Assembly: GCF_000510725.1 (NCBI RefSeq)
Contig: NZ_AZNZ01000007.1
Coordinates: forward strand, 62,001 to 126,000
Origin: Pseudoxanthomonas sp. J31
GTDB lineage: Bacteria > Pseudomonadota > Gammaproteobacteria > Xanthomonadales > Xanthomonadaceae
Direction of reading: 5' to 3'
Length of the DNA: 64,000 nucleotides
Shown piece by piece: positions 10,921 through 20,942 of this stretch. The notes below the pieces were generated by a model that was given only the letters and a program-made list of their open reading frames with translations, was not told the origin of the DNA and made no database searches. The number at the start of each line of letters is the position of its first letter. The first letter of the stretch is position 1. A program made the translations under genes and the position numbers.

Positions 10921-11929
10921 GGCCGCGCACCAGCGCGGCCATCACCGCCTTCTGCACGTGCAGGCGGTTCTCGGCCTCTTCGATGGCGATGCAGTTGGGC
11001 GAGTCCATGACCGCGTCGGTGGCCTTGACGTTGCGGCGCAGCGGCAGGCAGTGGCTGAACACGCCGTTGTTGGTCAGGGCCATCTTGGCCTCGTCGACGA
11101 TGAAGTGCTTGTACTGGTCGCGGATCGGCTTTTCCGGCTCCCAGTTGCCGAAGTACGGCAGCGCCCCCCAGCTCTTGGCATAGACCACGTCGGCACCGCG
11201 GTAGGCGTCCTCGATGTCGTGGCTGATGCGGAAGGAGCCGCCGCTCTCGGCCACGTTCTGGTTGGCCCAGCCGATGTAGCGCTCGTCGAGGATGTACTCC
11301 GGGGTCGGGCACAGCAGGGTCACGTCCATGCCCAGGCGGGTGGCGATGGTCAGGGCGGAGTTGGCCACCGCGGTGTTCAGCGGCTTGGGGTGGTAGGTCC
11401 AGGTCAGGACGTACTTCTTGCCGCGCAGGTCGGTGGTGCCGAAGTGCTCCTGCAGGGCGAGGGCGTGGGCCAGCTCCTGGCACGGGTGGGTGATCGTCTC
11501 CATGTTGATCACCGGCACCGTCGAGTACTTCGCGAAGGCCTTGAGCACGCGGTCCTCGCGGTCGTAGCTCCAGTCCTTGAACTTGGGGAAGGCGCGCACG
11601 CCGATCAGGTCCACGTAGCGGGCCAGCACGCGCGCCACCTCGGCGATGTGCTCCTCGGTGTCGCCGTCCATCACCGTGCCCAGGTCGAACTCGATCGGCC
11701 ACGCGTCCTTGCCCGGCTGCAGCACGATGGCGTGGCCGCCGAGCTGGAAGGCGCCCAGCTCGAAGCTGGTGCGGGTGCGCATGGACGGGTTGAAGAACAC
11801 CAGCGCGATCGAGCGTCCCTTGAGCTCGCTGCCCAGCTTGTTGCGCTTGAACGCGGCGGCTTCGGCGAGCAGCGCATCCAGGTCCGGGCGGCTCCAGTCC
11901 TGGGTGTTGAGGAAGTGCTTGAGAGACAT
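10916..11929 (-). CDS. argF': N-acetylornithine carbamoyltransferase (ArgF')
   Basis: This 337-residue enzyme transfers a carbamoyl group to N-acetylornithine, giving N-acetylcitrulline. The carbamoyl-phosphate motif [21 protein letters not shown] and [17 protein letters not shown] are clear. The substrate-side features differ from ordinary OTCase and match the xanthomonad AOTCase start [21 protein letters not shown] take ATG 11929 as start (family length ~339). It is the first enzyme gene of the operon and sits downstream of a leader peptide and terminator that may form an attenuator. Its stop codon lies inside a heptamer repeat. Confidence 0.96.
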   Translation of the reverse strand: MSLKHFLNTQDWSRPDLDALLAEAAAFKRNKLGSELKGRSIALVFFNPSMRTRTSFELGAFQLGGHAIVLQPGKDAWPIEFDLGTVMDGDTEEHIAEVARVLARYVDLIGVRAFPKFKDWSYDREDRVLKAFAKYSTVPVINMETITHPCQELAHALALQEHFGTTDLRGKKYVLTWTYHPKPLNTAVANSALTIATRLGMDVTLLCPTPEYILDERYIGWANQNVAESGGSFRISHDIEDAYRGADVVYAKSWGALPYFGNWEPEKPIRDQYKHFIVDEAKMALTNNGVFSHCLPLRRNVKATDAVMDSPNCIAIEEAENRLHVQKAVMAALVRGR

Positions 11930-12032
11930 CGATCGATCCCTTGCGGTGGTGGCCGGCGGGCCGGCGTGGGGTGATGCTTTAGCTGGGAAAAGTCCTTTGC
12001 GCATGAAACCGTTGCCGTGCCAGAAACGAAAA

Positions 12033-12181
12033 AACCCAGCCTGGGGCTGGGTTCTCGAACGGACAGCACGACACTCCGGTCACCCAGCGGAAAAGTGGGA
12101 TTCCGGTCGGCGCGCACGCGAGGTCATCCCGGAGGCCATCCGGGCGGCGCTCGCAGCGTGCGGCTGAAGGTCGGTATTCAT
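12033..12181 (-). promoter_or_regulatory. putative arginine attenuator before argF'
   Basis: On the minus strand, a 33-codon leader ORF (12181-12080) is followed by an intrinsic terminator. The terminator has stem AACCCAGC (12053-12046), loop, GCTGGGTT (12040-12033), then a run of T (12034-12029). The last leader codons contain GCTGGGT (12088-12082), which can pair with the first terminator arm (12052-12046) and so form a competing antiterminator. Four arginine codons, three of them within four positions, lie just before this arm. Stalling at these codons would leave the arm free, while completing the peptide would cover it. This is inferred from sequence only. Confidence 0.55.
12080..12181 (-). 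CDS. putative arginine-rich leader peptide of the arg operon
   Basis: This is a 33-residue ORF starting at ATG 12181 and ending at TGA 12082-12080. Arginines are at positions 14, 22, 24 and 25, the last three in the run SRARRP. No Shine-Dalgarno sequence is seen. A weak promoter (TTGCAC at 12219-12214, 17-base spacer, GACCAT at 12196-12191) would put the transcript start a few bases before the ATG, so translation may be nearly leaderless. The stop codon overlaps the predicted antiterminator arm. It has no resemblance to a known protein domain. Confidence 0.45.
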   Translation of the reverse strand: MNTDLQPHAASAARMASGMTSRARRPESHFSAG

Positions 12182-12233
12182 GGGCCGGTGATGGTCGCAC
12201 GCACCTGCGGCGCGTGCAAGTCCGCAGGCCGCC

Positions 12234-12788
12234 TCAGGGGGAATGCGCGGGCTCGCCCACCCAGGGGGTCACCGAGACCCGGATCCGCAGCCGGTTGCCG
12301 GGGTCCTCAGCCAGGCGCGAGCGGTACTTGGTGCCCTTGTAGACGTAGTCCACGTCGTAGGCGATCGGCCGCTGGAACTGGCGCTCGACCTGGACCAGGC
12401 GGCAGTTGGCGCCGCCGCGGGGCGTGGCCGAGACCGGGGCCGGGTCCGGCTTGGCCCGCGGCGTCTCCTCGCGGAACATGCCCTTGACCGACTCCACCAT
12501 CCGCTCCAGCACCCCCGGGGATTCAGCGCCGGCCTTGCTCGCCCGCGAACGCACCTCCACCACCGGGACGTCGTCGCAGCGCTCCTCGGTGCGGGTGGCG
12601 CGCAGGGTCTGGTAGACCGGCTCCACCCGCAGCACCTGGGCGTAATCGAAGCGGACGTTCTCGGCGGGAACGACCCGGACCGGTGCTTCGGGCTGTTCGC
12701 CCTTGCGGCTGTCCGGCTCCTGGGCCCCCGCAGCCAGCCCGAACGAGCAGGCCAGGCACAGCACGGGGATTTGCAACGACAGTCGCAT
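12234..12788 (-). CDS. UmoD-like secreted protein
   Basis: This 184-residue protein has a signal peptide (MRLSLQIPVLCLACSFGLAAGAQ). The mature part begins with a VRFDYAQVLRVEPVY strand and CDDVPVVEV. A low-complexity Lys/Pro/Ala linker (residues ~90-125) leads to NCRLVQVERQFQRPIAYDVDYVYKGTKYRS in pieces and ends DPGNRLRIRVSVTPW. The last segment (Y.V.Y.Y.G...DPG..I.V.V.P) matches the C-terminal pattern of UmoD, a periplasmic regulator of flagellar genes in Proteus. The two cysteines may form a disulfide. The function in this organism is unknown. It is divergent from cysS. Confidence 0.75.
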   Translation of the reverse strand: MRLSLQIPVLCLACSFGLAAGAQEPDSRKGEQPEAPVRVVPAENVRFDYAQVLRVEPVYQTLRATRTEERCDDVPVVEVRSRASKAGAESPGVLERMVESVKGMFREETPRAKPDPAPVSATPRGGANCRLVQVERQFQRPIAYDVDYVYKGTKYRSRLAEDPGNRLRIRVSVTPWVGEPAHSP

Positions 12789-12927
12789 TGGTACCAGTGG
12801 GGGGCGAACGGAGGCTCCAGTGTAGGGATCGCGCCTTGAACGCCGCTGAACCGCCGCGCCCCCGCGGCGGCCGCGGGCCGGCCACCCGGTCCGCAGGCTA
12901 GAATGCGCGGCTCGTCCCCGGTATCCC

Positions 12928-14310
<1,383 letters not shown>

Positions 14311-14405
14311 CCCGCTTCCTGGTGCCCGGGCAGGACTGCCCCGGGCTGGCGGCCGGAATCTCCCGGCCGCGCCAGGGACGGCCCGCCACAACCACAGAGA
14401 AACCC

Positions 14406-14843
14406 GTGACCACTTCCCCCTTCCCGCTCGAACCCACCGCCGCCGAGGCGCAGACCGCCATCCGCGACGAGTTCGCGTTCTTCGCCGACTGGGCCGAGCG
14501 CTACCAGTACCTGATCGACCTGGGCCGCAAGCTGCCGCCGTTCCCGGAGGAATGGAAGACCGAGGAACACCGCCTGCACGGCTGCCAGTCGATGGTCTGG
14601 ATCGTGCCGCAGGGCAACCGCGATCGCCTGGAGTTCCATGCGATCAGCGACTCGGCCATCGTCTCCGGCCTGATCTACCTGGCCCTGCGGGTCTACTCCG
14701 GCCGTCCGGCGGAGGAAATCCTGGCCACCGAGCCGGACTACATCGCCGACATCGGCCTTGCCAGGCACCTGTCGCCGACCCGCAGCAACGGCCTGGCCTC
14801 GCTGCTGGCCTTCATCCGCGACACCGCGCGCAGCCAGGCCTGA
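14406..14843 (+). CDS. sufE: SufE family cysteine desulfuration protein
   Basis: This 145-residue protein accepts persulfide sulfur from a SufS-type cysteine desulfurase for Fe-S cluster assembly. The conserved active-site cysteine is in HRLHGCQSMVWIV (about residue 60), preceded by RYQYLIDLGRKLPPFP and followed by DSAIVSGLIYLALRVYSG. The GTG start at 14406 follows an unremarkable leader; no ATG lies nearby in frame. The downstream MFS gene starts two bases after the stop, so the two are probably co-transcribed. Confidence 0.95.
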   Translation: MTTSPFPLEPTAAEAQTAIRDEFAFFADWAERYQYLIDLGRKLPPFPEEWKTEEHRLHGCQSMVWIVPQGNRDRLEFHAISDSAIVSGLIYLALRVYSGRPAEEILATEPDYIADIGLARHLSPTRSNGLASLLAFIRDTARSQA

Positions 14844-14844
14844 G

Positions 14845-16083
14845 GTGGAGGCGGTCCCGGAAACCCCGCCCGGCTCGCCGCTGCGCGAAGGTGGTTTCCG
14901 GATCCTGCTCGGCTACCGCCTGTTCGCGATCCTGTCCTACCAGATCGTCGCGGTCACGGTCGGCTGGCACGTCTACGAGCTGACCCGCGACACCTTCGCC
15001 CTGGGCCTGGTCGGCCTGGCCGAGGTGCTGCCGTACATCGGCATGGCCCTGTTCGCCGGCTACCTGGTCGACCACCTGCCCAAGCGCCGGCTGGGTGCGC
15101 TGGCCACCGCCGGGCTGTGCGCCACCGCGGTGCTGCTGGTGCTGGTCGCGGCCGGGCGCATCGCCCCCGGCGCCACCTGGCCGATCTACGCGGCCATCGT
15201 GCTGACCGGCCTGGTCCGCGCCTTCCTCACCCCGGTGTACACCGCGCTGTTCGCGCGGGTGCTGCCGCGCGCCCAGTTCGCGCGCGGCGCCAGCATCGGC
15301 AGCGTGGTGTTCCAAGGCGGACTGGTGTGCGGCCCGGCGCTGGGCGGCGTGCTGGTCGGGCTGGCTGGCAAGACGGTGGCCTACGGCGTGGCCGCGGTGC
15401 TGGCAATGGCCGCCGGCGCGGTGCTGCTGGCGCTGCGGGTGGACGAGCCGCCGGCGGAAGGGCCGCGCGCGCCGGTGTTCGCCAGCATCGGCGAGGGCCT
15501 GCGCTTCGTGTTCGGCAACCAGGTGATGCTCGGCGCACAGGCGCTGGACCTGTTCGCGGTGCTGTTCGGCGGGGCGATCTCGCTGGCGCCGGCCTTCATC
15601 CGCGAGATCCTGCACTACGGCCCGGAAGGCCTGGGCATCCTGCGCGCGGCCCCGGCCCTGGGCGCGGTGGCGGTGGGCCTGGTGCTGGCGCGGCACGTGC
15701 CCGGGCGCAACGCCGGGCGCCTGTTGCTGTGGGCGGTAGCCGGGTTCGGGCTTTGCATCATCGGCTTCGGCCTGTCGCGGCACTTCTGGCTGTCGGCGTT
15801 CTTCCTGCTGCTGTCCGGCGCCTGCGATGGCGTGTCGGTGGTGCTGCGCTCGACCATCATGCAGCTGGTCACCCCCGACGGCATGCGCGGGCGGGTGGCC
15901 TCGATCAACGGCATTTTCATCGGCTCGTCCAACGAACTGGGCGCGTTCTACGCCGGCTCCATGGCGCGCCTGCTGGGCCTGGTCCCGGCGGTGGTACTGG
16001 GCGGCTGCGTCACCCTGGGCGTGGTCGCCACCACCGCGGTAAAGGCGCCGCGGCTGCGGCGACTGGATCTGCGCAAGCTCTGA
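14845..16083 (+). CDS. MFS transporter (MFS_3/EntS-like exporter)
   Basis: This 412-residue integral membrane protein has about 12 helices. The N-terminal RILLGYRLFAILSYQIVAVTVGWHVYELT, the loop GYLVDHLPKRRLGALAT between helices 2 and 3, and the late DGVSVVLRSTIMQLVTPDGMRGRVASI match the MFS_3 family that includes enterobactin exporter EntS. Substrate unknown. The GTG at 14845 is two bases after the sufE stop. An ATG-type frame start at 14758 would lie inside sufE and is rejected. Confidence 0.85.
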   Translation: MEAVPETPPGSPLREGGFRILLGYRLFAILSYQIVAVTVGWHVYELTRDTFALGLVGLAEVLPYIGMALFAGYLVDHLPKRRLGALATAGLCATAVLLVLVAAGRIAPGATWPIYAAIVLTGLVRAFLTPVYTALFARVLPRAQFARGASIGSVVFQGGLVCGPALGGVLVGLAGKTVAYGVAAVLAMAAGAVLLALRVDEPPAEGPRAPVFASIGEGLRFVFGNQVMLGAQALDLFAVLFGGAISLAPAFIREILHYGPEGLGILRAAPALGAVAVGLVLARHVPGRNAGRLLLWAVAGFGLCIIGFGLSRHFWLSAFFLLLSGACDGVSVVLRSTIMQLVTPDGMRGRVASINGIFIGSSNELGAFYAGSMARLLGLVPAVVLGGCVTLGVVATTAVKAPRLRRLDLRKL

Positions 16084-16430
16084 CCTACCCGCACCCCGCA
16101 TGGCCCGACAGGACCGACGGCCTTGCCGGGCCGCCGTCAGGTGACGCGCGGCGGTGGCGGAGACGACCGCTGTGGGGTGCCGCGGACTCCGGACGGAGCC
16201 GCGCCGCACCGGGGCATGGCATCGCGCGACTCCGCGTCCGGCTCCAGGGCGGAGGTGAGGGTCGTGGTGCCAGCGGCGTTGGAGAAGCGCCGGCCCGCGT
16301 CCCCGGACGCGGGCGTCCGGCGGCATGGGCGCAGTGGCGCGCGCACATGCCGGCCCACCCCGTCGGCGAGGACTGGAAAAACAAAGCCCGCCGTGAGGCG
16401 GGCCTTGTCGCCATGCTTGCGGGAGCGGGC
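16084..16430. other. intergenic region between convergent MFS and dksA-like genes
   Basis: About 350 bases without a believable gene. There is a strong GC hairpin at 16294-16313 (CCCGCGTCC / GGACGCGGG) lacking a T-run, which may stop the plus-strand transcript. The clear terminator of the minus-strand dksA-like gene lies at 16386-16403. Otherwise I see nothing. Confidence 0.6.
16386..16403 (-). terminator. intrinsic terminator of the dksA-like gene
   Basis: Stem GCCCGCC / GGCGGGC with loop GTGA. On the minus strand it is followed by a T-rich stretch (complement of GAAAAACAAA). It lies 28 bases after the gene's stop. Confidence 0.8.
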
Positions 16431-17561
16431 TTACTCGCCCTGCTGCTTCTGCAGGTGCTCCCAGCGCTCCTGGGCATCGATGGTGCGCTCGGCGGTCAGG
16501 CGCGCCTCCAGGCGCTCCAGGCCGATTTCCTCGCCGGTGTCGACGCAGTAGCCGTAGTCGCCGGCCTCCAGGCGCTTGAGCGTGCTGTCGATCTTGCCGA
16601 TCAGCTTGCGGTAGCGGTCGCGGGTGCGCAGCTCCAGCGAGTTCTCGGTCTCGCGGGTGGCACGCTCGGCTTCGTCGCCGATGTCGCGCACTTCGTCCTT
16701 GAGGTTCTCGATGGTCTGCTTGGACTCCTCGACCAGGTCGGCGCGCCACTGCAGCAGCCGCTGCCGGAAGTACTCCAGCTGCAGCGGGTTCATGTACTCC
16801 TCGTCGGGCGAGGGCTTGTAGCCTTCCGGAAGGATGGGACGTCCGGTGGCTTCGTCGATCTTGTATTCCACGACCTTCCTGCGGGTGGGGGCCGGGCTCA
16901 CATTCTCGGGCTTTTTGGACACCACGGCGACGGCGACCTTGCCCGGGGTACCCGGGGGAGTCGGGACCGGCTTGGCCGGAGCGTTGGAACTGGGGGATTT
17001 CGGTGCGGGCACTGGCTTGTCTTGCGGAGTTGCGGCGACCGGTGCCTGGTGGACCTTGCGGGTTTCCGGCTGGGCGGTCGCGGTAACGGGTGCGGTCGTC
17101 CTGGCGGACTTGGCGGCGGGGGTTTTGGTCTTGCTGGCCGGCTTGGGAGCAGCCGGGGTGGCGACCTTGCGGGGGGCCTGCTTGGCAGCCTTGGCCGGGG
17201 TCGCCTGCCGGGCGGTGGTCTTCGCCGCCGCGGCCTTGGTGGTGGGCTTGCTGGTCCGGGTTGCCGCCGCCTTCTTCGCGGGCGCGGCCTTGCTGGCAGC
17301 CACCTTCTTCGCCGGAGCCTTCTTCGCCGGCGCCGCGGCCTTCTTCACCGCAGCCACCTTGGCGGGCTTCTTCGCCGCCGGCTTGGCGGCCTTGGTCGCC
17401 TTGGCCACCGCCACCGCCACCGCCTTCTTGGCGGGCTTGGCGACCTTGCCGGCCGCCACCTTCTTGGCGGCAGGCTTGGCGGTCTTCCCTGTCGCCTTGG
17501 CAACGGGGGAAGGCTTCTTGGCCGGCTTGGCGGCCTTCTTCACGGGTTTCTTGGCAGCCAC
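16431..17561 (-). CDS. dksA: DksA/TraR-family protein with long Lys/Ala-rich N-terminal tail
   Basis: This 376-residue protein is far longer than E. coli DksA (151). Residues 1 to ~225 are repeats of K, A, P and T (AAKKPVKKAAKPAKK type), like histone H1 or AlgP tails. The last ~130 residues are a DksA domain: coiled coil PLQLEYFRQRLLQWRADLVEES, tip DEAERATRETENSLELRTRDR, and a zinc-finger-like YGYCVDTGEEIGLERLEARLTAERTIDAQE. Only one of the four zinc cysteines is kept (C-V-D-T and T-I-D-A), and the second acidic tip residue is Glu. It probably binds the RNA polymerase secondary channel and perhaps DNA through its tail. The GTG start at 17561 has GGAGGA upstream. Confidence 0.88.
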   Translation of the reverse strand: MAAKKPVKKAAKPAKKPSPVAKATGKTAKPAAKKVAAGKVAKPAKKAVAVAVAKATKAAKPAAKKPAKVAAVKKAAAPAKKAPAKKVAASKAAPAKKAAATRTSKPTTKAAAAKTTARQATPAKAAKQAPRKVATPAAPKPASKTKTPAAKSARTTAPVTATAQPETRKVHQAPVAATPQDKPVPAPKSPSSNAPAKPVPTPPGTPGKVAVAVVSKKPENVSPAPTRRKVVEYKIDEATGRPILPEGYKPSPDEEYMNPLQLEYFRQRLLQWRADLVEESKQTIENLKDEVRDIGDEAERATRETENSLELRTRDRYRKLIGKIDSTLKRLEAGDYGYCVDTGEEIGLERLEARLTAERTIDAQERWEHLQKQQGE

Positions 17562-17668
17562 GTACGAAGGTTCCTCCGAAGTTTTCCCCGCCTCAGCGGG
17601 AAAGCGCGCCTTTATAGCCCACCCCATCCCGGGCGGCAACCTCACGGGGTGGCGGGTATCATGCGGCG

Positions 17669-17914
17669 GTGATCACACGCCTGCTCATCATGATGCTGCG
17701 CTTTTACAAGCGCTTCATCAGTCCCATGCTGGGGCCGCGTTGCCGGTTCGTGCCCAGCTGTTCTGAATACGCGATGCAGGCGATCGAGCGGCATGGCCCG
17801 CTGCGCGGCAGCTGGCTGGCCGCCCGCCGCATCGGCCGTTGCCACCCCCTCCATCCGGGCGGCTACGACCCCGTCCCTGACCGCCCGCACGATTCCTGCC
17901 AAGGACACCATTGA
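17669..17914 (+). CDS. yidD: membrane protein insertion efficiency factor YidD
   Basis: This 81-residue protein carries the YidD signature: [34 protein letters not shown] followed by [24 protein letters not shown] (given here in segments). The three conserved cysteines are present. It assists YidC-dependent insertion at the inner membrane. GTG start at 17669. Its usual neighbours (rpmH, rnpA, yidC) are absent; here its stop TGA overlaps the ATG of the dihydroorotase gene by one base. Confidence 0.93.
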   Translation: MITRLLIMMLRFYKRFISPMLGPRCRFVPSCSEYAMQAIERHGPLRGSWLAARRIGRCHPLHPGGYDPVPDRPHDSCQGHH

Positions 17915-19266
17915 TGCCCTCCATCCTCATCACCAATGCCCGCCTGGTCAACGAAGGCCGCCAGACCGAGGGCGACCTGCGCATCGAGGACGGCCGCATC
18001 GCGGCCATCGGCAGCGGCCTGCAGGCGCGCGCCGGCGAGCAGGTGGTGGACGCGGCCGGCCGCTGGCTGCTGCCGGGCATGATCGACGACCAGGTCCACT
18101 TCCGCGAGCCGGGCCTGACCCACAAGGGCGACATCGCCAGCGAGTCGGCCGCGGCCGTGGCCGGCGGCCTGACCAGCTTCATGGACATGCCCAACACCAA
18201 CCCGCCGACCCTGGACGCGGCGGCGCTGGAAGCCAAGTACGCCGCGGCCGCCGGCCGCGCCTGGGGCAACCACGGCTTCTACCTGGGCGCCAGCAACGAC
18301 AACCTCGAGGCGGTGCGCTCGCTGGACCCGAAGGCCGCGCCGGGCATCAAGGTGTTCATGGGCGCCTCCACCGGCAACATGCTGGTGGACGACCCGGAGA
18401 CCCTGGACGGGATCTTCCGCGAGGCCCCGACCCCGATCATCACCCACTGCGAGGACACCCCGACCATCGACCGCACGATGGCCGAGTTCAAGGAAAAGTA
18501 CGGCGCCGACGGCCTGACCGCCGCCATGCACCCGGACATCCGTTCGCGCGAGGCCTGCATCAAGTCCACCCGCCTGGCCATGGAGCTGGCGCGCCGGCAC
18601 GGCACCCGCCTGCACGTGCTGCACATCTCCACCGCCGACGAGCTGGCCCTGTTCGAGCGCGGCCCGCTGCTGGGCGCCGACGGCAAGGTGCGCAAGAAGA
18701 TCACCGCCGAAACCTGCATCCACTTCCTGCGCTTCGACCGCGCCGACTACGCGCGGCTGGGCAACTTCATCAAGTGCAATCCGGCGATCAAGGACGCCTC
18801 CGACCGCCAGGCCCTGGTCCAGGCCCTGGTGGACGACGTGATCGACGTGCTGGCCACCGACCACGCCCCGCACACCCTGGAGGAGAAGCAGAAGCCCTAC
18901 CTGCAGGCGCCTTCCGGCCTGCCGCTGGTGCAGTACGCGCTGCTGGCGGCGATCGAGCTGGTGCACGAGGGCAGGCTGGACATCACCCGGGTAGTGGAGA
19001 AGGCCAGCCATGCCCCGGCGCGGCTGTTCGACGTCGCCGAGCGCGGCTTCCTGCGCGAGGGCTACTGGGCCGACCTGGTGCTGGTCGAGGACAGCCCGCT
19101 GACCGTGCGCCGCGAGGATGTGCTGTCCAAGTGCGGCTGGTCGCCGTTCGAGGGCACCACCTTCCGCTCGCGCATCGCCTCGACCTGGGTCAACGGCCAG
19201 CTGGCGTGGAACGGCCGCGAGCTGGTCGGCGCCCCCGCCGGCCGCCGCCTGGAGTTCGAGCGCTGA
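17914..19266 (+). CDS. pyrC: dihydroorotase PyrC-like (class I amidohydrolase)
   Basis: This 450-residue amidohydrolase of the longer, class I DHOase type interconverts carbamoyl aspartate and dihydroorotate in pyrimidine synthesis. Metal ligands appear in DDQVHFREPGLTHKG (the usual DxHxH reads D-Q-V-H-F-R), the lysine in PGIKVFMGAST, histidines in PIITHCEDTP and LHVLHISTADE, and the aspartate in DVLATDHAPHTLEEK. The first motif has Q-V-H where many enzymes have H-V-H, as in several DHOase subgroups. ATG 17914 overlaps the yidD stop. Confidence 0.88.
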   Translation: MPSILITNARLVNEGRQTEGDLRIEDGRIAAIGSGLQARAGEQVVDAAGRWLLPGMIDDQVHFREPGLTHKGDIASESAAAVAGGLTSFMDMPNTNPPTLDAAALEAKYAAAAGRAWGNHGFYLGASNDNLEAVRSLDPKAAPGIKVFMGASTGNMLVDDPETLDGIFREAPTPIITHCEDTPTIDRTMAEFKEKYGADGLTAAMHPDIRSREACIKSTRLAMELARRHGTRLHVLHISTADELALFERGPLLGADGKVRKKITAETCIHFLRFDRADYARLGNFIKCNPAIKDASDRQALVQALVDDVIDVLATDHAPHTLEEKQKPYLQAPSGLPLVQYALLAAIELVHEGRLDITRVVEKASHAPARLFDVAERGFLREGYWADLVLVEDSPLTVRREDVLSKCGWSPFEGTTFRSRIASTWVNGQLAWNGRELVGAPAGRRLEFER

Positions 19267-20099
19267 TGCGGCCGGTCCTGGGTGCCGCACGGCGGGCGCT
19301 GCTGGCCGCGCTGCTCCTGCTTGCCCTGCCCGCCCCCGCCCGGGACGACACCCGGGTGGTGTTCCCGGCCAGCGTGCCGCAGGGCGCGATGGTGATCGGC
19401 AAGGTGCCGCCGGGCAGCCGGGTCGAGTACGCCGGACGGGTCCTGCGCACCACCGGCTACGGCACCGTGGTGTTTGGCATCGGCCGCGACGAGGCCGGGC
19501 CGGTCGAGGTCGCGGTGGTGCGCCCGGATGGCGTGCGCAGCGTCGAGCGGATCGCGGTCAGCCCGCGTGACTGGCCGGTGCAGCGGGTGGACGGAGTGCC
19601 ACCGAAGACGGTCGAGCCGCCGCCGGAGATCGCCGCGCGCATCGCCCGCGAACAGGCCCAGGTCAGCGCCGCGCGCCAGCGCGACGACGACCGCACCGAC
19701 TTCGCCCAGCGTTTCATCTGGCCGGTACAGGGCCGCATCAGCGGCCGCTTCGGCCACCAGCGCGTGTACAACGGCAAGCCCGGCTCGCCGCATTCGGGGA
19801 TGGACATCGCCGCCCCCAACGGCACCCCGGTCAAGGCCCCGGCCGCCGGCGTGGTGACCTTCGCCGCCCCGGACCTGTACCTGACCGGCGGCACCGTGCT
19901 GCTGGACCACGGCTTTGGCATCAGCTCCAACTTCCTGCACCTGTCGCGGATCGACGTGAAGGTCGGCGACCGGGTCGAACAGGGCCAGGTGATCGGCGCG
20001 GTCGGCGCCACCGGGCGGGCGACGGGGCCGCATCTGCACTGGGGGATGAACTGGTTCGACGTGCGCATCGACCCCCTGCTTGTCCTTGAGCGGCCGTAA
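19266..20099 (+). CDS. M23 family metallopeptidase, secreted
   Basis: This 277-residue protein has an N-terminal signal peptide (ALLAALLLLALPAPARDD). A beta-rich middle domain (VPPGSRVEYAGRVLRTTGYGTVVFGIGRDE in pieces) precedes a C-terminal LytM/peptidase M23 domain. Zinc ligands are seen in NGKPGSPHSGMDIAAPNGTPV (H...D) and TGPHLHWGMNW (HxH), so it should be an active endopeptidase of peptidoglycan cross-links in the periplasm. ATG overlaps the dihydroorotase stop by one base. Confidence 0.93.
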   Translation: MRPVLGAARRALLAALLLLALPAPARDDTRVVFPASVPQGAMVIGKVPPGSRVEYAGRVLRTTGYGTVVFGIGRDEAGPVEVAVVRPDGVRSVERIAVSPRDWPVQRVDGVPPKTVEPPPEIAARIAREQAQVSAARQRDDDRTDFAQRFIWPVQGRISGRFGHQRVYNGKPGSPHSGMDIAAPNGTPVKAPAAGVVTFAAPDLYLTGGTVLLDHGFGISSNFLHLSRIDVKVGDRVEQGQVIGAVGATGRATGPHLHWGMNWFDVRIDPLLVLERP

Positions 20100-20278
20100 C
20101 GCGGGTGGTTCACCCGCGTCGCGCGCGGCGGCGCGTTCGTCGGCATCGAAGCATCAGGCGCGCCGCGGCGCGACGTGCATCCGTGCCCGGGCGGATGCGC
20201 CAATCCGACTGACGGGGGCGACATGGCGGCGGATTCGACGTACGTTTCGCCTCCAAGACCATCGCTGGTGTCCGCGCC
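20100..20278. other. intergenic, no gene seen
   Basis: Part of a 950-base sparse stretch before the autotransporter gene. Base composition is less biased than in flanking genes, and no tRNA, terminator or promoter is convincing here. Confidence 0.5.
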
Positions 20279-20305
20279 TTGGACCTGTTCCGCCGCCGTT
20301 TCGCC

Positions 20306-20686
20306 ATGTGGTTCGCGTTTTCTGCCGCAATCGGCACCGGCAGCTGCGCGGCCTCCTCCCCGGCCACCGCCCCCACTCCGTCCGCCCCCGCAGGCGGTGC
20401 TCCACTTCCTGCGCATCGCCACCCGATACCGCCCCGTTCGTCCCCCGGCCAGCTGGTACCCAATACCGGGATGCGGGTGCCCCGTACAGCCACGGCCGGC
20501 GAGACCTTCACCGTCAGCGTCCCGGTCGGCGCGGTAGTCGAAGCCTTTGGCGAGCATGTGGAAGCCCAGGCCGGAGGGGAAATCAGTCTCCAGGCCCCGG
20601 AAGCACCGGGCGTCCATGTCATCCGTGTCAGGCAATCCGGTCGCGCAAGCACGGTGCTGTTCCGGATCACGATCACGCCGCGCTGA
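20306..20686 (+). CDS. hypothetical secreted protein
   Basis: A 126-residue frame from ATG 20306 (a TTG at 20279 is also possible). It has a hydrophobic start (MWFAFSAAIGTGSCA), a Pro/Ala/Ser-rich linker, then a beta-rich region: GETFTVSVPVGAVVEAFGEHVEAQ and APGVHVIRVRQSGRASTVLFRITI (given as fragments). The pattern suggests a small periplasmic or lipid-anchored Ig-like domain; the cysteine is not in a canonical lipobox. Codon third positions are less GC-biased than in neighbours and no Shine-Dalgarno is visible. I do not recognise the family. Confidence 0.5.
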   Translation: MWFAFSAAIGTGSCAASSPATAPTPSAPAGGAPLPAHRHPIPPRSSPGQLVPNTGMRVPRTATAGETFTVSVPVGAVVEAFGEHVEAQAGGEISLQAPEAPGVHVIRVRQSGRASTVLFRITITPR

Positions 20687-20942
20687 GCAGCCCTGATCCA
20701 GGCTCGCGTACCACCGGCGCGTCGCAGGAGCCCGTCTTCACACACGCATGCCTACGCGATGTGCGCCCGCCCCCGCGGCGATACCCCCGTGGCACTGCCG
20801 AACGATGGACCGCCAGTGTCGCCAGGCTGGATACCACGGCCGGCCAGGGCCGCGGCTCCGACACCATGGCCCCATCCTGCCCTCCGTGGGCTGCCACTCA
20901 TACTTCATTCCCATTCCGGCGTCAGGGATACAAGTCCATTTT

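Noticed and set aside
11940-12004. Upstream extension of argF' to 12004
   Set aside because: The added residues show no similarity to the family and ATG 11929 gives the normal length; the extension only fills the leader.
20110-20745. 211-codon minus-strand frame opposite the secreted-protein candidate
   Set aside because: Composition like a shadow frame, no signal or domain, and it conflicts with the better plus-strand frame.
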